A stretch of DNA of 7,036 nt from Bacillota bacterium. Lineage in GTDB: Bacteria; Bacillota; Bacilli; Bacillales_B; DSM-18226. The notes under the pieces were generated by a model, which saw only the letters and a list, made by a program, of their open reading frames with translations, did no database searches and was not told the DNA's origin. Positions within the stretch are counted from its first letter, which is position 1, and each line of letters starts with the position of its first letter. The stretch lies in assembly GCA_030705665.1 (NCBI GenBank), contig JAUZQA010000222.1, positions 1 through 7,036 of the forward strand. The letters are read 5' to 3'. Shown here piece by piece: positions 1-7,036 of this stretch. Position numbers and translations under genes: made by a program.

Positions 1-9
1 TTAAAAATC

Positions 10-15
10 TATAAT
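10..15 (+). promoter_or_regulatory. Possible -10 element upstream of the MFS-PAS gene
   Basis: A perfect TATAAT hexamer lies 89 nt before the start codon. Its -35 element would fall outside the window, so the promoter cannot be confirmed. A weaker alternative is TTGGGT (57-62) with TATTAA (78-83) at a short 15-nt spacing. Confidence 0.3.
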
Positions 16-37
16 ACTCAGAAGAAACTCTCATAAT

Positions 38-51
38 AAGTATGGATACTT
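38..51. promoter_or_regulatory. Perfect inverted repeat upstream of the MFS-PAS gene, candidate operator
   Basis: AAGTATGGATACTT is a 6-bp perfect inverted repeat around a GG centre. It lies just downstream of the possible -10 at 10-15 and about 55 nt before the start codon. Two-fold symmetry suggests a dimeric regulator, but the sequence does not match an FNR box (TGTGA-N6-TCACA), and I do not assign a protein to it. Confidence 0.3.
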
Positions 52-91
52 CACCTTTGGGTTAGAAAAGTAAGACATATTAATTAAAAAC

Positions 92-98
92 GAGGGGG
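92..98 (+). promoter_or_regulatory. Ribosome binding site of the MFS-PAS gene
   Basis: GAGGGGG lies 6 nt before ATG 105. It is an imperfect Shine-Dalgarno sequence, weaker than those of the two other complete genes here. It supports ATG 105 rather than ATG 101, which would be only 2 nt away. Confidence 0.65.
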
Positions 99-104
99 AC
101 ATGA

Positions 105-1628
105 ATGAATAACGGAACGAAATATTTAATTATTCAAACTGCTAGTTTAATTGCAGGGTTTATGGTTTGGGTTCTTATTTCATCACTAATGCCTTACATA
201 CACACTGATATTAAACTCACCTCAACGCAGCAAGCCTGGGCAACTGCTGTACCAGTCATTCTTGGGTCAATTCTGCGGGTTCCAATCGGTTATTGGACAA
301 ATAAACTTGGTGCAAGAACTTTATTTTCAATTAGTTTTTTGATTTTATTGCTTCCAATTGCGTTAATAAGTTATGCGCATTCCTTTTTTATGTTAATTAT
401 CGGCGGATTCTTACTTGGCATCGGGGGTGCTGTTTTTTCAATCGGAGTTACATCCTTGCCAAAGTATTATCCAAAAGAGAAACATGGATTTATCAATGGA
501 ATATATGGGGCGGGTAATATTGGGACCGCTATCACATCATTTTCTGCTCCAGTTTTGGCTAATGCTTTAGGATGGCGATCAACAATTAAAATTTTTCTTT
601 TAATTGTTCTAGTTTTTGCTATCCTGAATTTCCTTTTTGGCGATAAAAAAGAACAAAAAGTGAATAATTCATTAACAGAGCAATTCAAAAGTGTTAATCG
701 GAATCCAAAATTATGGTTATTAAGTCTTTTTTATTTTATTACCTTTGGATCATTTGTTGCTTTTACGATTTATTTACCTTCCTTTTTGGTAAATTATTTT
801 ACACTAAACAAAGTGGATGCAGGTTTAAGAACAGCTGGATTCATTGCATTGGCGACGATATTTAGACCCGTGGGTGGATGGTTGGGCGATAAAATGAACC
901 CTTTCCTTATTTTAATGGGTGTCTTTTTTGGTCTTACTTTTGCAGGTTTTCTGCTCTCATTTACCCCTTCACTTCCCATCTATTCATTTGGATGTTTATT
1001 AGTTGCATTTTGCGCAGGAATCGGCAACGGTGCTATTTTTAAATTAGTTCCATTATATTTTTCTAAACAGGCTGGAATAGTAAATGGGATCGTCGCAGCA
1101 ATGGGTGGACTCGGCGGCTTTTTCCCGCCGCTTATTCTCACAATTTTGTTCAATCTTACTGGTCATTATGCAATCGGTTTTATGTCGTTATCAGAATTTT
1201 CGTTGGCAAGTTTTGTATTAGTTGTATGGTTATATTATCAGGATAAGTTAGATATCTCTGCAAAAATTATCGACTATACAGATGAAGGTATTTGTATAAC
1301 CGATTCCAATGGAATCATCCAAAAAGTAAATCCCGCTTTTACAAAGATCACTGGATATTTGGAAGAAGAGGTGGTCGGAAAAACACCAAGTGTTCTCCAA
1401 TCTGGTGAACATAACCAAAATTATTATAAAGATATGTGGGATCAATTAATTTCAAAAGGAATTTGGAGAGGTCCAATTTGGAATAAACGAAAAAACCAAG
1501 AAATATACCAGGAGTGGCTGACAATAACTGCCATAAAAAACGAAGCTGGCGAAACCAAAAACTATGCTGGAATGTTTAAAGAAATGAATGTAATTGAAAA
1601 AGAATATGCGAACAAGGATAAACTGTAA
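105..1628 (+). CDS. NarK/NasA-type nitrate/nitrite MFS transporter with C-terminal PAS domain
   Basis: Predicted inner-membrane porter of the major facilitator superfamily, nitrate/nitrite porter (NNP) branch, 507 residues. Residues 1-380 hold about 12 hydrophobic segments. Family marks are visible: an LRVPIG motif with Arg58 and an FRPVGG motif with Arg254, matching the two substrate-binding arginines of NarK; a Gly-rich stretch GAGNIGTAITS at 135-145; and the nitrate-signature-like GGLGGFFPP at 334-342. Residues 385-497 are an added PAS domain (GICITDSNGII, ITGYLEEEVVGKTP, GIWRGPIWNKRKNQ) resembling those usually placed ahead of GGDEF domains. Here it ends the protein and should lie in the cytoplasm. 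NarK-type porters normally stop near the last helix, so this is a fusion. ATG 105 is chosen because an ATG at 101 runs into a stop after three codons. Substrate (nitrate uptake, nitrite export or exchange) cannot be settled from sequence; the family call is firm. Confidence 0.88.
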   Translation: MNNGTKYLIIQTASLIAGFMVWVLISSLMPYIHTDIKLTSTQQAWATAVPVILGSILRVPIGYWTNKLGARTLFSISFLILLLPIALISYAHSFFMLIIGGFLLGIGGAVFSIGVTSLPKYYPKEKHGFINGIYGAGNIGTAITSFSAPVLANALGWRSTIKIFLLIVLVFAILNFLFGDKKEQKVNNSLTEQFKSVNRNPKLWLLSLFYFITFGSFVAFTIYLPSFLVNYFTLNKVDAGLRTAGFIALATIFRPVGGWLGDKMNPFLILMGVFFGLTFAGFLLSFTPSLPIYSFGCLLVAFCAGIGNGAIFKLVPLYFSKQAGIVNGIVAAMGGLGGFFPPLILTILFNLTGHYAIGFMSLSEFSLASFVLVVWLYYQDKLDISAKIIDYTDEGICITDSNGIIQKVNPAFTKITGYLEEEVVGKTPSVLQSGEHNQNYYKDMWDQLISKGIWRGPIWNKRKNQEIYQEWLTITAIKNEAGETKNYAGMFKEMNVIEKEYANKDKL

Positions 1629-1646
1629 CCACAACTTGAAGGGCAT

Positions 1647-1669
1647 GCCGGATTGAATCCGGCTTTTTT
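1647..1669 (+). terminator. Rho-independent terminator of the MFS-PAS gene
   Basis: GCCGGA (1647-1652), loop TTGAA and TCCGGC (1658-1663) form a GC-rich 6-bp stem followed directly by six T. It starts 18 nt after the porter's stop codon and can act only in the plus direction. Confidence 0.88.
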
Positions 1670-1675
1670 CCCTAT

Positions 1676-1702
1676 AAAAAAAACTGCCCGCTGGCAGTTT
1701 TT

Positions 1703-1704
<2 letters not shown>
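1676..1704. terminator. Bidirectional terminator between the convergent genes
   Basis: ACTGCC (1683-1688), loop CGCT and GGCAGT (1693-1698), flanked by an A-run (1676-1683) on one side and a T-run (1698-1704) on the other. Read on the minus strand it ends the LysM-3D gene and overlaps that gene's TAA codon at 1703-1705. Read on the plus strand it backs up the terminator at 1647-1669. Confidence 0.88.
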
Positions 1705-2773
<1,069 letters not shown>

Positions 2774-2780
2774 TTTATTA

Positions 2781-2786
2781 CCTCCC
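2781..2786 (-). promoter_or_regulatory. Ribosome binding site that sets the LysM-3D start
   Basis: On the minus strand GGGAGG stands 7 nt before ATG 2771-2773, which is near-ideal spacing. The upstream in-frame ATG (2786-2788) overlaps this element and has no comparable Shine-Dalgarno of its own. The longer 361-codon reading is therefore rejected. Confidence 0.85.
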
Positions 2787-2829
2787 ATGTTCTCTTAGTT
2801 GCTAACTGTAGTTATGATAACATGGAATT

Positions 2830-2835
2830 TGTCAA
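2830..2835 (-). promoter_or_regulatory. Possible -35 element of the LysM-3D gene
   Basis: Minus-strand TTGACA is a perfect -35 hexamer about 57 nt before the start codon. The matching -10 is unclear: TACAGT lies at a long 19-nt spacing. An alternative reading uses an extended -10, TGTTATCAT, a little further upstream with a poor -35. An 11-bp palindrome GTTATGATAAC (2811-2821) falls within this region and could be an operator. The 205-nt gap between the LysM-3D and fdhF genes otherwise holds only the fdhF terminator. Confidence 0.35.
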
Positions 2836-2940
2836 TACAAAGAACAAGCATATTAAGTATCTTTTACGCGGATGGCAATTATATTACAATAATATTTCTA
2901 GCGTACTTAATATTCTGATATCCACTTTTCTTCCTATAAT

Positions 2941-2972
2941 AAAAAAACACGACCAAAAGGATCGTGTTTTTT
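2941..2972. terminator. Terminator of the fdhF gene, potentially bidirectional
   Basis: AAAAACACGA (2943-2952) pairs with TCGTGTTTTT (2962-2971), and CC/GG can extend the stem towards an AAAA loop. The A-run at 2941-2947 becomes the U-tract on the minus strand. It begins 6 nt after the fdhF stop codon (TAG, 2979-2981), so fdhF is not co-transcribed with the LysM-3D gene. Confidence 0.87.
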
Positions 2973-2978
2973 CATTTT

Positions 2979-5045
2979 CTATGATTCAATCTTTGAAATG
3001 GCTACCGCACATGCTTTAAATTCTGCTGTGCCCGATATTGGGTCATATTCGTTTAGAGTAAGAACATTGGTTGGTGTTTCACTCCAGTGAAAACTCATAA
3101 ACACCAAACCCGGCACCACCTGTTCCGTTACTTTAGCTTTTACAGTAAGTTCTCCCCTTCGGGAGCTAACTTTTACAACTTCACGATCCTCTATTCCCAA
3201 TCTTCGTGCGTCCTCTGGATGGATGTCCACTGTTTCTTCCGTTTGCTTTATTTTTACTCCCGGAGCATAGTATCTTGTTTGAGAATGGGTATTATAAGAT
3301 TCGTATCTTCTTCCCGTAGTCAACATAAATGGGAATTCTTCATCCGGTAACTCTAGCGGCGCAGTATAATCAACTGGGACAAATGGTGCTTTGATCTGAT
3401 CAGAAACATTTTTGTTTTGAAACCTCGTATGCATGATAAAGGTTCCTGGATGGTCCTCACTAGGGCATGGATAATGAAGACTATATTCTTTCTCTAATCG
3501 GGTATAAGATATACCTCCATACATCTCCCAAGCAATTGACCTTACTTCATCCCAAATTTCTTCACTCTTGCTATAATGCATAGGGTAACCCATTAATGTT
3601 GATATTTCACAAAGTATCTCCCAATCCTCTTTTGTATTTGGATTAGGCTCTACTGCACGCCTGACACGTTGGATTCTTCGGTCGGTGTTGGTATAGGTGC
3701 CATCCACTTCACCCCATGATTGTGCAGGCAATACTACATCCGCAATTTCAGCCATTTCCGTAAAAAAGATATCCTGAACAATTAATAAATCCAGTTTTTC
3801 GAATAATCTCCTTGTATGATTCATATGGACATCTGCAAGGATCGGGTTCTCACCAATCACATACAGGGCTTTTATTTCTCCCTCTTCGAGTCTGTCAAAT
3901 GTTCTCGTTTGGGTGTCGCCAACTTGTGGATTAAGTGTAGCATTCCAGGCCTTTTCGTAGCGGGAGCGATATTCTTCATTCGTAATACTCATCGCACCTG
4001 CCAATTGGTTTGGCAAGCAGCCCATATCACCAGCACCTTGAACATTATTTTGTCCACGCAACGGCATAATGCCACTTCCTGGTTTTCCGATATTTTCAGT
4101 TAACAAAGCAAGATTGGCAATATCGAATACATTATTAACACCGCAATGATGCTCAGTTATACCAAGGGTATAGGCAATCATAGCTTGACTCGCACTTGCA
4201 TATTCCCTTGCTGTTGCTTCGATATCTTCTGCTTTTAATCCAGTGATACTTGCGGCATATTCAGGTGTATACTGTTCAACCTGCTTTATAAGTGCATCAA
4301 AATCAATTGTAAATTGATTGACAAACTCTGGGTTATAAAGATTCTCTTTTAAAATAATCCGAATCATGGCATTAATTAGGGCAATATCTGTTCCAACATT
4401 TATTTGAAGATGTCGATGTGCTACCTTTGTCATCTCAATTTTTCTAGGGTCGATGACGATAATTTTAAGACCTGCTTTGGCTGCTTTTTTCATCCGATTC
4501 GCAATAATTGGATGAGCTTCGGTGGTATTCGAACCCATTAAAAGCAGGACTTCAGCTTTTTCAATATCTTCCAAGGTATTTGTAGGGAAACCGCTTCCGA
4601 AAACAGTTGCCAGACCGGCAACACTTGGGGCGTGTCACGTTCGGTTGCATCCATCAATATTATTGCTTCCAATCGCTGTCCTCATAAATTTTTGCGTTAA
4701 ATAATTGGATTCATTTGTTGTTCTTGAACAAGCAAACATGGAGATCGCATCGGGTCCCCATAATGTTTTAATAGTAGTTAGTTTATCGGCAATAAATTGA
4801 TAGACCTCTTCCCACGAAACTTTAACAAGTTGTCCGCTTTTGCGAATCATTGGAGCAGTTAACCTTTTTTTAGCATGTACATATTCATAGGCAAATGCCC
4901 CTTTAACACATGTTTGTCCATTATTAACGGGTGCTTCTTTATCACCACGGATTTTGATAATTTTATTATCTTGGACTTCGAGAATTAGGCCGCATCCTGT
5001 TCCGCAATAACCACAAACCGTTTTGACAAAACTTGTTTCTGTCAT
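2979..5045 (-). CDS. fdhF: Selenocysteine-containing formate dehydrogenase catalytic subunit (TGA 4635-4637 read as Sec137)
   Basis: Molybdopterin (bis-MGD) oxidoreductase predicted to oxidise formate to CO2; 688 residues with Sec137, close to E. coli FdhF (715). The N-terminal 4Fe-4S ligands are C11, C14, C18 and C46; K48 matches the FdhF electron-relay lysine. NNIDGCNRT is followed by in-frame TGA and HAPSVAGL, aligning Sec137-His138 with FdhF Sec140-His141. PLRGQNNVQG places Arg330 at the catalytic arginine. SNTTEAHPI, VIDPRK, GENP and VLPAQSWGE are family motifs; the C-terminal molybdopterin-dinucleotide-binding domain (about 570-688) has TTGRRYESYNT and the typical HPEDARRLGI. The 20 codons after the TGA have no stop and share the frame of both halves. 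Start ATG 5043-5045 has AGAGGAGG 7 nt upstream. There is no N-terminal ferredoxin extension and no partner subunit nearby, so the electron acceptor is unknown. The alternative, a Cys codon mutated to TGA in a dying gene, is less likely given the hairpin and otherwise intact sequence. Confidence 0.9.
4606..4637 (-). promoter_or_regulatory. Bacterial SECIS hairpin with selenocysteine UGA
   Basis: On the minus strand the TGA (4635-4637) is followed by 12 nt, then GTTGCC (4617-4622), apical loop GGTCT (4612-4616) and GGCAAC (4606-4611). This is a perfect 6-bp stem. The GGUCU loop is the same as in the E. coli fdhF SECIS recognised by SelB, and the distance from the UGA is almost the same (about 11 nt there). 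An obvious bulged U like that of E. coli is not seen, and a lower stem is not clear. Part of the sequence is also constrained by encoding VAGLAT. Confidence 0.8.
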
Positions 5046-5052
5046 TCGTCTG

Positions 5053-5060
5053 CCTCCTCT
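5053..5060 (-). promoter_or_regulatory. Ribosome binding site of fdhF
   Basis: Minus-strand AGAGGAGG is a near-perfect Shine-Dalgarno 7 nt before ATG 5043-5045. Such a strong site on the supposedly broken 5' half supports a living gene. Confidence 0.85.
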
Positions 5061-5084
5061 TTTAGCAACATCAACTACACCTAT

Positions 5085-5112
5085 ATAATATATGAATCTA
5101 CAAAAAGTTGAA
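5085..5112 (-). promoter_or_regulatory. Candidate SigA-type promoter of fdhF
   Basis: Minus strand: -35 TTCAAC (5107-5112), 16-nt spacer, -10 TATTAT (5085-5090), giving a leader of roughly 33 nt. The region is very AT-rich, so chance matches are possible. Confidence 0.45.
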
Positions 5113-5118
5113 ACTTTT
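5103..5118. promoter_or_regulatory. Palindrome overlapping the candidate fdhF -35, possible operator
   Basis: AAAAGTTGAAACTTTT has perfect 7-bp arms around a GA centre and covers the candidate -35 hexamer. A repressor bound here would block the promoter. It does not resemble an FNR or CodY consensus, and no regulator is assigned. Confidence 0.35.
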
Positions 5119-5145
5119 ATTTTTATTTAAAAACGTTATTAACAT

Positions 5146-5180
5146 ACAAAAAGAGCAAAGATAAACTTTACTCTTTTTGT
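5146..5180. terminator. Terminator of the histidine kinase gene, bidirectional in form
   Basis: ACAAAAAGAG (5146-5155) pairs with CTCTTTTTGT (5171-5180). After a C/A mismatch, AAAG pairs with CTTT around an ATAAA loop. On the minus strand it begins at the kinase's stop codon (5180-5182) and separates the kinase from fdhF, which lies downstream on the same strand. Confidence 0.82.
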
Positions 5181-7036
5181 TAAGCGGTTTTAGCTGGCAG
5201 GAAAATATTAAACGTTGTTCCTTTGTTTGGCACGCTTTCAATAAACACCTTTCCATTATGGCTTTCAATGATTTTGAAACTAACCATAAGACCCAGACCA
5301 TTCCCATTTTTCTTTGTAGTAAAAAAGGGTTCACCAAGTTTTTTCAATTTATCTTCAGGGATTCCAACACCGGTATCTTGAATGGATATTTGAACGTTGT
5401 TATCCTTAATAAACGTCCTAACATATAAATCACCGCCATTTGGCATTGCTTCAATTCCATTTTTAATAAAGTTCAAAAATACCTGCTTCAGCCTGTTTTC
5501 ATCACATTCAATTTGAATAATCTCTGCTTCACATTCAAGATGGAGTCGAACATGCCTTTTTCGTGCTTCAAAATCAAGCAGTGAAACAACATTTTTAATG
5601 ACTGGAATAACATTTTTCTCTTCCAATTCAACTGCCTTTGGTTTTGCAAGGACCATAAAGTCTTCGACAATCATGTTTACCCGTTCGATTTCATCAAGAA
5701 TGATATTTAAAAATTCTAAGCGCTCAGGATCTTTTTCATCTAATTGTAAGAATTCGGTATAGCCTTTCATTGATGTAAGAGGATTCCGAATTTCGTGGGC
5801 AACACCTGCTGCCAGTTGTCCAACGGCAGCGAGCTTGTCTTGTTGGTGGAGGATCTCTTCACTCCGTTTCCGTTCGGTAATGTCGTTCCGAATTGCAAGA
5901 AACTGATAGGGTTTTCCTTTTTCATCAATAAACGGAACAATTGTGGTGTCTACCCAATATAGTGATCCATCTTTTGCTTTATTACGAATTTCCCCTTTCC
6001 AAACATTCCCTTTCATTATCGTTATCCAAAGGTTATGGAAATACTCCTTGGAATGAAACCCCGAATTTAAGATGCTGTGACTTTTTCCAATAAGCTCATC
6101 TCGGTTATATTTGGATATTTCACAGAACTTATCATTTGCACTTGTAATGATTCCTCTTGCATCAGTAAAGGCAACAATAGAGGACTGGTCAAGAGCAAAT
6201 TTAATATCAAGATTTTCTTTCAGTGTTTCTTTTAAATGATCCTCAGCCCTTTTTCGATCTGAGATATCTGTTCTGATGGCAACGTATTGATAGGGCTTCT
6301 CATTATCGTTTAGAAAAGGAACAATCGTGGTATCCACCCAATACAAAGTACCATCTTTTGCACGGTTGCAAATTTCTCCCTTCCATACCTTGCCATTGCC
6401 AATAGTTCTCCACAAATCCTGAAAGAATTCCCCTGAATGGTATCCTGAATTTAATATTCGATGATCCTGCCCAATTAATTCTTCTCGACTATATTTTGAA
6501 ATCTCACAGAATTTATCATTAACACTTGTAATAACTCCCTTTTGATCCGTAATAGCCACAATCGATGATTGGTCAAGAGCAAAGGTAATATCTCGGGTTT
6601 CCTTAATTGAATGAAGAAGATCTTGTTCTGCTTTTTTGCGGTCAGTAATATCCGAACGAATAGCTATATATTGAATCGATCTTCCTGCTTTATTAAGAAA
6701 AGGGACAATCGTGGTATCTACCCAATATACTGCTCCATCCTTTGCTTTGTTACAAATTTCACCCCGCCAAACCTTACCTGCTTTAATCGTTTGCCACATT
6801 GATTCAAAAAACTCTTTAGGATGATATCCAGAGTTTATCATCTGGTGGGTTTTTCCAATTATTTCTTCCCTTTTGTATTTTGAAATCTCTTCAAATTTTT
6901 CATTTACAAATGTTATAACACCTTTTGAATTTGTAATCGCAACTATAGATGATTCATCAAGCGCTAAAGTAATATCCCGTAAATTCGTATCAGATACCTC
7001 TAATTTCTTGCTAATAATGGCACTTGAGCCAATCAA
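5180..7036 (-). CDS. Triple-PAS sensor histidine kinase, 5' end outside window
   Basis: Sensor kinase of a two-component system or phosphorelay; 618 residues visible. Three PAS domains start at about residues 22, 150 and 278, each with the NSGYH/NSGFH, W(R/K)GEI and YWVDTTIVPF motifs and ending in a DITDRK-like PAC motif. The kinase core follows: H-box GVAHEIRNPLTSMKG with phospho-accepting His414, N-box NFIKNGIEAMPNGG (Asn526), G1 box DTGVGIP (Asp554), F-box EPFFTT and G2 box GNGLGL (578-583). The H-box and overall layout resemble the KinA/KinE-type sporulation kinases of Bacillus, which feed Spo0F, but the target cannot be read from sequence. The visible part has no clear membrane segment. 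The frame is open to the window edge, where the first codon is TTG without a visible ribosome binding site, so the gene is taken as truncated by the window. No response regulator lies downstream. Confidence 0.92.
   Translation of the reverse strand: MIGSSAIISKKLEVSDTNLRDITLALDESSIVAITNSKGVITFVNEKFEEISKYKREEIIGKTHQMINSGYHPKEFFESMWQTIKAGKVWRGEICNKAKDGAVYWVDTTIVPFLNKAGRSIQYIAIRSDITDRKKAEQDLLHSIKETRDITFALDQSSIVAITDQKGVITSVNDKFCEISKYSREELIGQDHRILNSGYHSGEFFQDLWRTIGNGKVWKGEICNRAKDGTLYWVDTTIVPFLNDNEKPYQYVAIRTDISDRKRAEDHLKETLKENLDIKFALDQSSIVAFTDARGIITSANDKFCEISKYNRDELIGKSHSILNSGFHSKEYFHNLWITIMKGNVWKGEIRNKAKDGSLYWVDTTIVPFIDEKGKPYQFLAIRNDITERKRSEEILHQQDKLAAVGQLAAGVAHEIRNPLTSMKGYTEFLQLDEKDPERLEFLNIILDEIERVNMIVEDFMVLAKPKAVELEEKNVIPVIKNVVSLLDFEARKRHVRLHLECEAEIIQIECDENRLKQVFLNFIKNGIEAMPNGGDLYVRTFIKDNNVQISIQDTGVGIPEDKLKKLGEPFFTTKKNGNGLGLMVSFKIIESHNGKVFIESVPNKGTTFNIFLPAKTA
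5861..6973 (-). repeat. Three tandem PAS-coding repeats with a 384-bp period
   Basis: The kinase PAS units occupy about 6590-6973, 6206-6589 and 5861-6205. Matching bases recur at exactly 384 bp: the CCCAATA of the YWVDTT codons begins at 5953, 6337 and 6721. The identical 128-residue spacing, including the linkers, indicates internal duplication rather than separate acquisition. Units 2 and 3 share ALDQSSIVA and NDKFCEISKY, so they look closest to each other. Confidence 0.85.

Noticed and set aside
2789..2940. WalR box or ydaO-type riboswitch upstream of the YocH-like gene.
   Set aside because: YocH in B. subtilis is WalR-controlled, but the best match here (TGTAAT-N5-TGCCAT, minus strand) has two mismatches in the second half. 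No conserved riboswitch core was recognised.
2822..3019. 65-codon plus-strand ORF in the gap between the LysM-3D gene and fdhF.
   Set aside because: It runs through the fdhF terminator and into the end of fdhF, and has no Shine-Dalgarno or recognisable family.
2979..4574. Separate gene starting at TTG 4572-4574 (a 531-residue molybdopterin protein).
   Set aside because: It would lack the iron-sulfur domain and the active-site Sec/Cys. It has no ribosome binding site and continues the same frame through the conserved HAPSVAGL segment upstream, so it is the C-terminal part of fdhF.
4635..5045. Pseudogene or frameshift explanation for the broken fdhF.
   Set aside because: No frameshift is needed: both halves share one frame. 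The only interruption is a TGA at the known selenocysteine site with a SECIS-like hairpin. A Cys-to-TGA nonsense mutation remains formally possible.
7034..7036. TTG at the window edge as the kinase start codon.
   Set aside because: It is simply the first codon of an open frame; no ribosome binding site can be seen because the sequence ends there, so the gene is treated as partial.

Overview
The window is AT-rich, with strong GGAGG-type ribosome binding sites, compact intrinsic terminators and a LysM-3D cell-wall protein. This points to a low-GC Gram-positive bacterium of the Bacillaceae type; the genus is not determined. It carries four protein genes. No RNA genes, insertion sequences or CRISPR arrays were seen, and no stretch over 300 bases lacks a gene.

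Layout. (1) Positions 105-1628, plus strand: a NarK/NasA-type nitrate/nitrite MFS porter with a PAS sensor domain fused to its cytoplasmic C-terminus. (2) Positions 1703-2773, minus strand, convergent with the porter: a secreted protein with two LysM domains, a long Thr/Pro/Ala-rich linker encoded by short tandem repeats, and a C-terminal 3D domain of the YocH type. Two back-to-back terminators separate it from the porter gene. (3) Positions 2979-5045, minus strand: a formate dehydrogenase of the FdhF type. It looks like two ORFs split by a TGA, but both halves are in the same frame. The TGA sits exactly where the molybdenum-ligating selenocysteine is found in E. coli FdhF, and a GGUCU-loop hairpin follows at the expected distance. 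I read it as one 688-residue selenoprotein. (4) Positions 5180-7036, minus strand and open at the window edge: a sensor histidine kinase with three tandem PAS domains (exact 384-bp period) followed by HisKA and HATPase domains.

How they fit together. The porter and FdhF suggest respiratory or fermentative metabolism under low oxygen: formate as electron donor, nitrate or nitrite as acceptor or substrate. The PAS domains on the porter and the kinase suggest redox, ligand or energy sensing. That functional link is inference. Terminators after the kinase, FdhF and the 3D gene indicate that each is its own transcription unit. The formate dehydrogenase stands alone: no electron-transfer subunit, fdhD or selenocysteine (sel) genes are in the window.

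The most notable item is the selenocysteine-encoding fdhF, which a standard gene caller would report as two broken genes. Next are the transporter-PAS fusion and the in-frame hexanucleotide microsatellite in the wall-protein linker.
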